A stretch of 15,778 nt of DNA, from NCBI GenBank assembly GCA_016287065.1, contig JAEEVB010000019.1:1-15778 (forward strand), read 5' to 3'. Under the pieces are notes generated by a model. The model saw nothing but the letters and a program-made list of their open reading frames with translations. It searched no databases and had not been told where the DNA came from. The DNA comes from Muribaculaceae bacterium. Its GTDB lineage: Bacteria > Bacteroidota > Bacteroidia > Bacteroidales > Muribaculaceae. Below, piece by piece: positions 1 to 7,257 of the stretch; position 1 is the stretch's first letter, and each line of letters starts with the position of its first letter. Made by a program: the position numbers and the translations under genes.

Positions 1-933
1 GACATCGAAGCTGAAGTCGCTACCCATGATGTTCTTGCCCAGCATGCCATATTCGCGAGCCTGCTCGATGGCGATGCGCAGACGGTTCACTGCCAGAGGA
101 TACTCGGCACGGATGTAAATCAAGCCCTGGTCAGCGCCAATGCAATAGCCGCAAATGGCCATGGCCTCGATTACTGAATGGGGGTCACCCTCCATGATGG
201 AGCGGTCCATGAATGCACCGGGGTCACCCTCGTCGGCATTACACACCACATATTTGTGTTCGGCCTGATAGCCACGGGCAAAGCCCCACTTCATGCCGGT
301 AGGGAAGCCTGCGCCACCACGACCACGCAGACCCGACTTCTTGATTTCGTCAATCACCTGTTCGGGAGTCTGGTTCTGGAGTGCATTCGACAGTGCGGCA
401 TAGCCGTCACGGGCAATGTAGTCGGCAATGTTTTCAGGATCGATGAAGCCGCAGTTACGCAGCGCCACACGCTTTTGCTTGCGATAGAAGTCCATGTGCT
501 TGGAGTCGCTCACATGAGCATTGGTCTTGGGGTCAACATAGAGCAGACGCTCCACACGACGACCACCAATCACGTGCTCCTTCACAATCTCCTCGGCATC
601 TTCGGGTTTCACCTGGGTGTAGAAAGTGTTATCGGGAATCACATTCACGATAGGGCCTTTCTCGCAGAAACCGAAACAGCCGGTCACAATCACTTCGGCC
701 TTGTCGGCTATACCATTGGCTTCAATGGCAGCCTTGAGGTTCTCGACGATTTTTGCACTGCTCGAGGCCTTACAACCGGTACCACCACAGCAAAGAAGCT
801 GAATGTGCTCAGTACCCACAGCAAGACCGCAAGCCTTGTCGCTCACAGCAGCGTAGCTCAATTCGCGAACTTCAAGATTCGCCTGAGCTTTCTTCCTGAA
901 TTGGATTAGATCTTCAAAATTCAAGGTTTTCAC
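1..933 (-). CDS. NADH-binding flavoprotein subunit, NuoF/HydB family (partial, C-terminus beyond the window)
   Basis: The visible 311 residues form the front of a NuoF-like subunit of an NAD-linked complex, most likely the beta subunit of an electron-bifurcating [FeFe] hydrogenase or a related NADH dehydrogenase. Residues about 44-121 are a thioredoxin-like 2Fe-2S domain with cysteines 49, 54, 86 and 90 (C-x4-C and C-x3-C). After it come the FMN/NADH signatures GRGGAGFPTGMKW (about 204-216) and CNADEGDPGAF (231-241). A fused N-terminal ferredoxin domain is usual for HydB/HndC and absent from classic NuoF, so I favour the hydrogenase or bifurcating type. The 4Fe-4S and ferredoxin sites that would settle this lie past the left edge. 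The start is set at GTG 933, because an in-frame TAA lies seven codons upstream and no ATG lies between. No Shine-Dalgarno is evident. Partner genes would be expected further left, but none is visible. Confidence 0.9.
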   Translation of the reverse strand, partial: MKTLNFEDLIQFRKKAQANLEVRELSYAAVSDKACGLAVGTEHIQLLCCGGTGCKASSSAKIVENLKAAIEANGIADKAEVIVTGCFGFCEKGPIVNVIPDNTFYTQVKPEDAEEIVKEHVIGGRRVERLLYVDPKTNAHVSDSKHMDFYRKQKRVALRNCGFIDPENIADYIARDGYAALSNALQNQTPEQVIDEIKKSGLRGRGGAGFPTGMKWGFARGYQAEHKYVVCNADEGDPGAFMDRSIMEGDPHSVIEAMAICGYCIGADQGLIYIRAEYPLAVNRLRIAIEQAREYGMLGKNIMGSDFSFDV

Positions 934-1288
934 AAAAAAATAATTATTAAGTTATTAGTTATTAGTTGTTTATGTATAAAAATCAATACACATTAAGGCC
1001 CTCTTACACGAGGGTCTCTGAAAATCCACACGAAATTACTGATTTTATTTGGATTAAACACTAAACAACAATTGATTTAACAAATTTTCAGATTTATCTG
1101 AGACCCTCTCAAAATCAATAAGACTAACATAGTGAAACAGGCATCATAAAATAAGGAGAAAAACACACTAAAAAGCCACGTTTTCACAAAAAAAGCGATG
1201 AAAAACTCACCTTTTTCATAAAAAATGCAAATCGTGACTCAAAAATGATTAACTTTGTAGCAGAAGAAAACCAAAACATCCAAACTCT
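934..1288. promoter_or_regulatory. Divergent AT-rich intergenic region with inverted repeats
   Basis: This 355-bp gap separates two divergently read genes and must hold both promoters. It contains no credible ORF. CCCTC (999-1003) can pair with GAGGG (1010-1014). The overlapping GAGGGTCTC (1010-1018) is also perfectly complementary to GAGACCCTC (1100-1108). The same bases could therefore form either a short local hairpin or a long-range one. Near the minus-strand gene a 7-bp motif, GTTATTA, is repeated in tandem (951-964). No exact TAnnTTTG box was found on the minus strand. Confidence 0.5.
1250..1257 (+). promoter_or_regulatory. Bacteroidetes-type -7 promoter box (TAACTTTG) for the OPX lipoprotein gene
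   Basis: TAACTTTG matches the Bacteroidetes -7 consensus TAnnTTTG and lies 31 bp before the ATG at 1289. Transcription would start near 1264 and give a leader of about 25 nt. No good TTTG -33 element is seen about 20 bp upstream. The identical octamer precedes rpoD in this window. Confidence 0.55.
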
Positions 1289-2095
1289 ATGAAAAAATAT
1301 GTGTATTCTTTGATGACTCTTGCCATCATCATCTTAGCAGGGTGCTCTACACCCAAGAACATCGCCTACATGCAAGATGCCGACCAGCTTCCCGCTGAAG
1401 TGCTCAATGCCACCGCCAAAGCGGTTGACCCCGTTATCATGCCAGGCGACATCCTGCAAATCAATGTGGGTAGTCTCAATGCCGAGGCAGTAAAACCATT
1501 TAACAAGACGGAGTATTTGGCCACCACGCCCACCATGAACACCAACGACCAGGAAAACTCCATCTACTACTATCTGGTCGACAACAATGGCTACATCGAC
1601 TTCCCGATGCTGGGTCAGTTGCACATTGGCGGCATGACACAGAGTGCCGTGCAGAACCACATTGCTTCGCTCATCTACCCCCGTTACCTCACCGAGAAAC
1701 CCAATGTCGAAGTTCGATTCAAGAACTTCCACGTGTATGTGCTGGGCGAGGTGAAGAGCCCCGGTATGCTCAAGGCTGCCAACGGCCGCATGAATGTGCT
1801 CGAAGCCATTGCACAGGCTGGTGACCTCAACATTCAGGGCCGCCGCGACAACGTGATGGTAATCCACACCAATGCCGACGGCAGCCGCACCGTGAACCGC
1901 GTGAACCTGCTCGACAAGAACATTCTCGTCTCGCCGCACTTCAACCTGCAGCAGAACGACATCATCTACGTTGAGCCCAATGCCTCACGTGCACGTTCGT
2001 CATGGAGCGTTCCTCCGGGTCTGAGTCTGGGTATGAGTGCCGTGGGTACGCTCATCTCCATCGCTACCTTTGTCATCACGCTCACCAAGCTCTAA
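1289..2095 (+). CDS. Polysaccharide export outer-membrane lipoprotein (OPX/Wza-like, SLBB domain)
   Basis: This 268-residue protein should form the outer-membrane channel or periplasmic collar used to export capsule or exopolysaccharide. Residues 1-18 are a lipoprotein signal peptide with lipobox LAGC, so Cys19 would be lipidated. A Poly_export domain covers roughly 47-145 (VDPVIMPGDILQINV near its start, YIDFPMLGQLHIGG in its middle). An SLBB domain follows (about 148-230, with YVLGEVKSPGML). A hydrophobic segment at about 245-264 ends the protein, as is common in Bacteroidetes members. Wza-type genes normally sit with a Wzc-like tyrosine kinase and glycosyltransferases, but here the gene stands alone between its own promoter and a terminator. 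It may serve a capsule locus elsewhere. The start is supported by the immediate signal peptide and the promoter 31 bp upstream. Confidence 0.93.
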   Translation: MKKYVYSLMTLAIIILAGCSTPKNIAYMQDADQLPAEVLNATAKAVDPVIMPGDILQINVGSLNAEAVKPFNKTEYLATTPTMNTNDQENSIYYYLVDNNGYIDFPMLGQLHIGGMTQSAVQNHIASLIYPRYLTEKPNVEVRFKNFHVYVLGEVKSPGMLKAANGRMNVLEAIAQAGDLNIQGRRDNVMVIHTNADGSRTVNRVNLLDKNILVSPHFNLQQNDIIYVEPNASRARSSWSVPPGLSLGMSAVGTLISIATFVITLTKL

Positions 2096-2129
2096 ACATT
2101 CGATCCCTATACGGGTTCAACTCAGCATA

Positions 2130-2169
2130 ATGGCGCAACTCCCCCAACCTGGAGTTGCGTCATTTTTTT
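2130..2169 (+). terminator. Rho-independent terminator after the OPX gene
   Basis: A 13-bp stem pairs ATGGCGCAACTCC (2130-2142) with GGAGTTGCGTCAT (2151-2163) with one G-T wobble, and is followed by a run of T to 2169. It lies 35 bp after the stop codon at 2095, so the OPX gene is probably monocistronic. Confidence 0.88.
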
Positions 2170-2200
2170 GTTTATCAATGTGCATGAGAAATGACAAAAA

Positions 2201-2215
2201 GTGACATATTGTCAC
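2201..2215. promoter_or_regulatory. Perfect palindrome upstream of clpB, candidate regulator site
   Basis: GTGACA-TAT-TGTCAC is a perfect inverted repeat with 6-bp arms and a 3-bp spacer. A further direct copy of TGACA starts at 2192. It lies about 25 bp upstream of the sigma-54-like promoter. It does not match the CIRCE or CtsR consensus sites. A dimeric regulator of clpB is plausible, but nothing here identifies it. Confidence 0.45.
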
Positions 2216-2237
2216 CCTGTTTTGAGCGAAAAGCGCA

Positions 2238-2254
2238 TTGGCATATCAGTTGCA
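2238..2254 (+). promoter_or_regulatory. Candidate sigma-54 (-24/-12) promoter of clpB
   Basis: TTGGCA-N6-TTGCA has the invariant GG (2240-2241) and GC (2252-2253) separated by exactly 10 bp, as sigma-54 promoters require. It departs from the TTGGCAC-N5-TTGCW consensus only at the base after TTGGCA (T for C). Transcription would start near 2265. No TAnnTTTG box was found in this leader. The match is by eye and could be chance. Confidence 0.4.
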
Positions 2255-2342
2255 TGAATGAAAATGTAGAAAGGAGCAACCCGAAATGCACACCCCACAC
2301 GATTGTGGCTCTGCGCTTAGAAATCGGGACGGAATTATAACT

Positions 2343-4931
2343 ATGAACTTCAACAACTATACGATCAAAGCACAAGAGATTGTGCAAAAAGCAATTGAGA
2401 TTGCACGACGCAATCAGAACCAGGCCCTCGAGCCGGCTCACCTCATGAAAGCCTTGCTCACCGAAGGAGAATCGGTGGTGAAATTCATCTTCCAGAAACT
2501 CGACATTGCTCCGGCAATGATTGAACGCCCTCTGGAGGAAGAACTGGCTAAACTGCCCAAGGTGAGCGGAGGTGACCCTTACTTGAGCGGTGATGCCGCC
2601 AAAGTGCTCGACAAGGCAAGTGATTATGCGCAAAAGAACGGTGACCAGTATGTGACCGTCGAGGCGCTGCTCATGGGACTTTTCATGGCCCCCTCTCCTA
2701 TCGCATCGATACTCAAGAGTGCCGGTGCTACCGAGAAGGACCTCAGTGCCGCCATCGCCGAACTGCGCCAGGGCAAGAAAGCCACTGGTCAGGAGGCCGA
2801 GGAGCAGTACAACGCCCTCTCGAAGTATGCCATCAACCTCAACGAGCGCGCCCGCCAGGGCAAACTCGACCCGGTGATTGGCCGTGACGACGAAATTCGC
2901 CGCGTGCTGCAGATTTTGAGCCGCCGCACCAAGAACAACCCCATCCTCATTGGCGAGCCGGGTACCGGCAAGACTGCCATTGTGGAAGGACTAGCCCAAC
3001 GCATTGTGCGTGGCGACGTGCCCGAGAACCTGCGACAGAAACAAGTGTTCTCGCTCGATATGGGCGCCCTTATCGCAGGTGCCAAGTATCAGGGCGAATT
3101 TGAGGAACGACTCAAGGCCGTGATCAACGAAATCACCAAGTCGAATGGCGAGATCATCCTCTTCATCGACGAGATTCACACCCTGGTGGGTGCCGGCAAG
3201 AGCAGTGGCGCCATGGATGCCGCCAACATCCTGAAACCCGCCCTTGCGCGTGGCGAACTGCGCAGCATCGGTGCCACCACCCTCGACGAGTACCAGAAGT
3301 ACTTCGAGAAGGACAAGGCTCTGGAACGCCGCTTCCAGATTGTGATGGTCGACGAGCCCGACGAGGAGAGTGCAATCGCCATCATGCGTGGCCTGAAAGA
3401 GAAATATGAAAATCATCACCAGGTGCGCATCAAGGACGAGGCCATCATCGCAGCCGTGCAGCTGAGCCAGCGCTACATCAGCGACCGTTTCCTGCCCGAC
3501 AAGGCCATTGACCTGGTCGACGAGGCTGCCGCCAAACTGCGCATCGAGATGGACTCGGTGCCTCAGGGGCTCGACGAAATTTCTCGCAAGATTTCGCAAC
3601 TCGAGATTGAGCGCGAGGCCATCAAGCGCGATGGCGACGCACAGCACATTGCCGAGCTTGAGAAGGAGATTGCCGAACTCCGTTACAAGGAGCGCGACTA
3701 CACCGCCAAGTGGAAGAGCGAGAAAGAGCTGATTGGCAAAATTCAGCAGAACAAGATCGACATCGAGCAACTCAATTTTGAGGCCGAGCGTGCCGAGCGC
3801 AACGGCGACTACGCCCGTGTGGCCGAGATCCGCTACTCGCTCATCAAGCAAAAAGAGGATGAGAACAGCAACATTCAGGAACAGCTCAAGACCATGCAAG
3901 GCGACAAGGCCCTCATCAAGGAAGAGGTGGACAGCGACGACATTGCCGAGGTGGTTTCGCGCTGGACCGGCATCCCTGTGACCAAGATGCTGCAGACCGA
4001 GAAGGACAAGCTGTTGCACCTCGAAGAGGAACTGCACAAGCGCGTCATCGGTCAGGACGAGGCCATCGTTGCCATCAGCGACGCTGTGCGCCGCAGCCGT
4101 GCCGGCCTGAACGACCCGCGCCGACCCATCGGCTCGTTCATCTTCATGGGAACCACAGGTGTGGGCAAGACCGAACTTGCCAAGGCACTGGCCGACTACC
4201 TGTTTAATGATGAGAACATGATGACCCGTATCGACATGAGCGAGTATCAAGAGAAATTCAGCGTCACCCGACTCATCGGTTCGCCTCCAGGCTATGTAGG
4301 TTACGACGAGGGCGGACAACTCACCGAGGCCGTGCGCCGCAAGCCCTACTCGGTGGTGCTCTTCGACGAGATCGAGAAAGCACACCCCGATGTATTCAAT
4401 GTGCTGCTGCAAGTGCTTGATGACGGCCGACTCACCGACAACAAGGGCCGCACCGTCAATTTCAAGAACACCATCATCATCATGACGTCGAACCTGGGCT
4501 CTGACCTCATCCGCGAACGCTTCGAGCATCTCACGCCCGACAACCGCAGCGAGATAATCGACAAAACCCGCAATGAGGTGTTCCAGCTGCTCAAGACGCA
4601 CATGCGCCCCGAGTTCCTGAACCGTATCGACGAGATTATCATGTTCACCCCGCTCGACGAGGAACAGATCAGTCAGATTGTGGCTCTGCAGTTGAATGGT
4701 GTGAAGAAGATGCTCGCCAAGAACGGCATCACGCTCGACGCCACTCCAGCAGCTATCAAGGTACTGACAGCAGCAGGTTACGATCCCGAGTTTGGTGCAC
4801 GACCTGTGAAGCGCGCCATCCAGAACATGGTGCTCAACGAGTTGAGCCGCGACATCATCGGCCAACGGGTCGACCGCAGCAAACCCATCGTGATCGATGC
4901 CGAAAACGGAAATCTTGTTTTCAAGAATTGA
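2343..4931 (+). CDS. clpB: ATP-dependent disaggregase ClpB (Hsp100)
   Basis: ClpB is a cytoplasmic AAA+ hexamer that threads aggregated proteins through its pore with the DnaK system. The 862 residues match the usual family length (about 860). The order is an N domain (1-150), the first AAA+ module with Walker A GEPGTGKT (204-211) and Walker B ILFIDE (about 272-277), a coiled-coil middle domain rich in E/K/R (about 395-525), and a second AAA+ module with Walker A GTTGVGKT (603-610) and Walker B VVLFDEIEKAH. The start MNFNNYTIKAQE is the usual family N-terminus. An in-frame ATG at 2286 would add 19 residues and has an AAGGAG (2271-2276) nine bases before it, so the longer form cannot be excluded. 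A palindrome and a sigma-54-like promoter lie upstream, fitting stress control. Confidence 0.97.
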   Translation: MNFNNYTIKAQEIVQKAIEIARRNQNQALEPAHLMKALLTEGESVVKFIFQKLDIAPAMIERPLEEELAKLPKVSGGDPYLSGDAAKVLDKASDYAQKNGDQYVTVEALLMGLFMAPSPIASILKSAGATEKDLSAAIAELRQGKKATGQEAEEQYNALSKYAINLNERARQGKLDPVIGRDDEIRRVLQILSRRTKNNPILIGEPGTGKTAIVEGLAQRIVRGDVPENLRQKQVFSLDMGALIAGAKYQGEFEERLKAVINEITKSNGEIILFIDEIHTLVGAGKSSGAMDAANILKPALARGELRSIGATTLDEYQKYFEKDKALERRFQIVMVDEPDEESAIAIMRGLKEKYENHHQVRIKDEAIIAAVQLSQRYISDRFLPDKAIDLVDEAAAKLRIEMDSVPQGLDEISRKISQLEIEREAIKRDGDAQHIAELEKEIAELRYKERDYTAKWKSEKELIGKIQQNKIDIEQLNFEAERAERNGDYARVAEIRYSLIKQKEDENSNIQEQLKTMQGDKALIKEEVDSDDIAEVVSRWTGIPVTKMLQTEKDKLLHLEEELHKRVIGQDEAIVAISDAVRRSRAGLNDPRRPIGSFIFMGTTGVGKTELAKALADYLFNDENMMTRIDMSEYQEKFSVTRLIGSPPGYVGYDEGGQLTEAVRRKPYSVVLFDEIEKAHPDVFNVLLQVLDDGRLTDNKGRTVNFKNTIIIMTSNLGSDLIRERFEHLTPDNRSEIIDKTRNEVFQLLKTHMRPEFLNRIDEIIMFTPLDEEQISQIVALQLNGVKKMLAKNGITLDATPAAIKVLTAAGYDPEFGARPVKRAIQNMVLNELSRDIIGQRVDRSKPIVIDAENGNLVFKN

Positions 4932-4972
4932 TTCCAAAGGCTGAAATCTGTCTCTCAGAAACTAAAAAGTTT

Positions 4973-5010
4973 AGGCGGGTCCTGGTCATTCAGGGCCCGC
5001 CTTTATTTTT
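4973..5010. terminator. Terminator between convergent clpB and leuB, probably bidirectional
   Basis: AGGCGGGTCCTG (4973-4984) pairs with CAGGGCCCGCCT (4991-5002) over 12 bp with one wobble around a 6-base loop. A T-rich tract follows on the plus strand (5002-5010), and a run of A before the stem (4965-4968) gives a U tract on the minus strand. It can therefore serve both genes. Confidence 0.85.
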
Positions 5011-5014
5011 CTAA

Positions 5015-5093
5015 TTCTCGAGCTTTCGATTATTCGAGCATTCGAGTATTCGAGAATTAGAGTATTCGAGAATTAGAGTATTCGAGAATTAGA
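5015..5093. repeat. Octamer tandem array (about ten 8-bp units) beside the 3' end of leuB
   Basis: Ten consecutive 8-bp units fill this stretch and end 5 bp before the leuB stop codon. TCGA recurs exactly every 8 bp (5018, 5026, 5034, 5042, 5050, 5066, 5082), and TAGA takes the same phase at 5058, 5074 and 5090. The main units are TATTCGAG and AATTAGAG, which alternate from 5047 onward to give a higher-order 16-bp period. A related array lies on the other side of leuB. Confidence 0.85.
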
Positions 5094-5097
5094 TTTT

Positions 5098-6159
5098 TCA
5101 ATTTTTCAGGATATAATCTACGATCCACTCCCCTACCTGGGTGGTGCCGTAATGCGGGCCACCCGGTTTTTGTATGTCAGGGGTGCGAATGCCCTGCTCT
5201 ATGCTCTGCGCCACAGCATCGCGCACGGCTCGGCCTTCTTCGGCAAGTCCGAAGTGCTCGAAGAGCATCGCCACACACAAGATTTGCGCCACAGGATTAG
5301 CGATGTTCTGCCCAGCCGCCTGAGGCCAACTGCCATGCACCGGCTCGAAGAGCGGAGTGCCCGTTCCCAGCGATGCCGAGGGGAGCAAGCCCATAGAGCC
5401 GCTGATGCACGCCGCCTCGTCGGTGAGGATGTCGCCAAAGGTGTTTTCGGTAACAATCACATCGAAGTAGCGCGGCTCGGCAATCATGCGCATCGACGCA
5501 TAGTCCACAAACATATAGTCGACCCGCACCTCTGGATACAGGGGTTCCATTTCCTGTGCAATCTGCCTCCACAAGCGGCTCGAGTCGAGGATATTAGCTT
5601 TGTCGACCACAGTGAGATGACGCTGGCGGCCCATGGCCGTCTCGAAGCCCACGCGCAAGATGCGCTCAATCTCGGGACGGGTATAGACGCAGGTATCGAA
5701 GGCACGGTCGTTGGTACGGCCACGCTCACCAAAGTACATGCCGCCAGTGAGTTCACGTATGCACACAAAGTCGGCACCCTCGAGCAACTCGGCACGCAGC
5801 GGCGACAGGTGAAGCAGCGAAGCGTAGGTGCTGATGGGCCGCACATTGGCAAACAGGCCCAACTGACTGCGCATAGCCAGCAAGCCCTGCTCGGGACGCA
5901 CTGGCGACGTGGGGTTGTTGTCATATTTCGGGTCGCCCACGGCACTGAACAGCACCGCATCGGCACGCTGGCACACGGCAAGGGTCTCGGGCGGGAACGG
6001 GTCGCCCACCACATCGATGGCATGAGCACCGCAAATCGCATATTCAAATTCCACTTCGTGACCAAATCGCTTGGCGACCGCCTCGGTCACAGCCACGCCC
6101 TGACGGCTAATCTCAGGGCCTATTCCGTCTCCAGCCAGCACGGCTATCTTCAGTTTCAT
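5098..6159 (-). CDS. leuB: 3-isopropylmalate dehydrogenase
   Basis: LeuB oxidises and decarboxylates (2R,3S)-3-isopropylmalate to 2-oxoisocaproate with NAD+ in leucine synthesis. It is a cytoplasmic, metal-dependent homodimer. The 353 residues match the family length. Recognisable signatures are LAGDGIGPEI near the N-terminus, SAVGDPKYD, RELTGGMYFGERG, the lysine in VVDKANIL, VTENTFGDILTDEA with the metal-binding aspartates, and EPVHGSWPQAAGQNIANP near the NAD site. The RELTGGMYFG loop argues for isopropylmalate over isocitrate or tartrate dehydrogenase. leuA, leuC and leuD are not adjacent, so the gene stands apart from the operon in which these often occur. Octamer repeats lie on both sides. 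It converges on clpB and follows rpoD on the same strand, with a terminator between. Confidence 0.96.
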   Translation of the reverse strand: MKLKIAVLAGDGIGPEISRQGVAVTEAVAKRFGHEVEFEYAICGAHAIDVVGDPFPPETLAVCQRADAVLFSAVGDPKYDNNPTSPVRPEQGLLAMRSQLGLFANVRPISTYASLLHLSPLRAELLEGADFVCIRELTGGMYFGERGRTNDRAFDTCVYTRPEIERILRVGFETAMGRQRHLTVVDKANILDSSRLWRQIAQEMEPLYPEVRVDYMFVDYASMRMIAEPRYFDVIVTENTFGDILTDEAACISGSMGLLPSASLGTGTPLFEPVHGSWPQAAGQNIANPVAQILCVAMLFEHFGLAEEGRAVRDAVAQSIEQGIRTPDIQKPGGPHYGTTQVGEWIVDYILKN

Positions 6160-6172
6160 GTCTTTTTCGGTT

Positions 6173-6201
6173 TTTATATATTTCTGTTATTAAGGTGTCA
6201 A
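6173..6201 (-). promoter_or_regulatory. E. coli-like promoter match upstream of leuB
   Basis: On the minus strand TTGACA (6196-6201) and TATAAA (6173-6178) are 17 bp apart, close to the sigma-70 ideal of other phyla. Bacteroidetes primary sigma factors usually prefer TTTG/TAnnTTTG. A start near 6166 would leave a leader of only about 7 nt. It may be a coincidence in AT-rich DNA. Confidence 0.3.
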
Positions 6202-6202
6202 C

Positions 6203-6283
6203 TAAAACTTATTCCCAATTCTCTAATCACTCCTAACTCAATTATTCGAATGTTCGAATGCTCGATTGCTCGAAAAACTCGAG
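6203..6283. repeat. Second TCGA octamer array, upstream of leuB
   Basis: The clearest part is four 8-bp units from 6243 to 6274 (TATTCGAA, TGTTCGAA, TGCTCGAT, TGCTCGAA) with TCGA at 6246, 6254, 6262 and 6270. A fifth TCGA at 6279 is one base out of phase. The stretch at about 6203-6240 holds degenerate AATT/TTAG-type units resembling the AATTAGAG form of the array beyond leuB. The array sits in the leuB leader or promoter region. Confidence 0.65.
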
Positions 6284-6313
6284 AACAGAAGATTGACAAC
6301 TGCTTGCTAACTT

Positions 6314-6347
6314 AAAACAAAGACGCCTTTTTTATCAGGCGCCTTTG
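6314..6347 (-). terminator. Terminator of rpoD
   Basis: CAAAGACGCCT (6318-6328) pairs with AGGCGCCTTTG (6337-6347) with one mismatch or wobble. On the minus strand the stem is followed by four U (6314-6317 as A on plus). It begins 29 bp after the rpoD stop codon and separates rpoD from leuB. Confidence 0.7.
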
Positions 6348-6375
6348 ATTATTGCTACGATTCCACATGTAAATG

Positions 6376-7233
6376 TTAACCTAAATAGGCCTTGAGCAAC
6401 TTGCTCTTCTGGCCTTTCAGGCGACGAATGGCTTTCTCCTTGATTTGACGCACGCGCTCACGGGTCAAATCAAACTTGGCACCAATTTCTTCAAGCGTCA
6501 TCTCCTGGCAGCCGATGCCGAAGAACATCTTCAGGATGTCGCGTTCGCGCGGATTGAGCTGTTCGAGTGCACGATTCACCTCCTTCGAGAGCGACTCCTG
6601 ATTGAGCGAAGAGTCGGCCATGGGAGAATCCTCATTGGGGAGCACGTCGAGCAAGCTGTTGTCCTCGCCGTCGACAAAGGGAGCGTCAACACTCACATGA
6701 CGGCCCGAGACCTTCATGGTGTCGGCAATCTTTTCGACGGGAACATCGAGCTGTTCGGCCAGTTCAGCAGCCGACGGGCGGCGCTCATGCTCTTGCTCAA
6801 AGCGAGAGAATGCCTTGCCAATCTTGTTGAGCGAACCCACCTGGTTGAGCGGGAGGCGCACGATGCGCGATTGCTCGGCAAGAGCCTGCAAGATAGACTG
6901 GCGAATCCACCAAACGGCGTAGGAGATAAACTTGAAACCACGCGTCTCATCGAATTTCTGGGCTGCCTTTATAAGGCCTAAATTACCTTCATCGATCAAG
7001 TCGGGCAGACTCAATCCCTGATTCTGGTACTGCTTTGCCACCGATACAACAAATCGAAGATTCGCGCTCACAAGTTTGTCGAGAGCAGCCTGATCACCTT
7101 GTTTAATGCGCTGAGCCAGTTCAACTTCCTCGTCAACGGTGATAAGGTCTTTGCGACCAATCTCCTGCAAGTACTTGTCGAGCGATGCACTCTCGCGATT
7201 GGTGATCGATTTAGTAATCTTAAGTTGTCTCAT
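6376..7233 (-). CDS. rpoD: Primary RNA polymerase sigma factor (RpoD/SigA, short Bacteroidetes type)
   Basis: This sigma-70 protein directs RNA polymerase to housekeeping promoters. Its 285 residues lack the long region 1.1 and non-conserved insert of E. coli RpoD, which is normal for Bacteroidetes. Region 1.2 is near residues 17-50 (SLDKYLQEIG). Region 2 follows with LVSANLRFVVSVAKQY, LPDLIDEGNLGLIKAAQKFD and the promoter-melting segment GFKFISYAVWWIRQSI. Region 3 includes RIVRLPLNQV. Region 4 ends the protein with EIGAKFDLTRERVRQIKEKAIRRLK, the -35/-33 recognition helix. All main regions are intact. It has a good promoter just upstream (7258-7289) and its own terminator. The recurring TAnnTTTG boxes in this window are presumably its targets. 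Confidence 0.97.
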   Translation of the reverse strand: MRQLKITKSITNRESASLDKYLQEIGRKDLITVDEEVELAQRIKQGDQAALDKLVSANLRFVVSVAKQYQNQGLSLPDLIDEGNLGLIKAAQKFDETRGFKFISYAVWWIRQSILQALAEQSRIVRLPLNQVGSLNKIGKAFSRFEQEHERRPSAAELAEQLDVPVEKIADTMKVSGRHVSVDAPFVDGEDNSLLDVLPNEDSPMADSSLNQESLSKEVNRALEQLNPRERDILKMFFGIGCQEMTLEEIGAKFDLTRERVRQIKEKAIRRLKGQKSKLLKAYLG

Positions 7234-7257
7234 TTAGTTAAGTAGAGTTTAAGCACG

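Noticed and set aside
178..909. 243-codon plus-strand open frame opposite the NuoF/HydB-like gene
   Set aside because: The minus strand encodes clear FMN/NAD and 2Fe-2S motifs through the same bases.
2991..4937. 648-codon open frame on the minus strand opposite clpB
   Set aside because: The plus-strand protein is an unmistakable full-length ClpB. The antisense translation is low-complexity (H, V, L, D rich) with no domain and is explained by codon bias in a GC-richer gene.
5152..6315. 387-codon plus-strand open frame opposite leuB
   Set aside because: leuB on the minus strand has every family signature; this frame is its shadow and runs into the octamer repeats.
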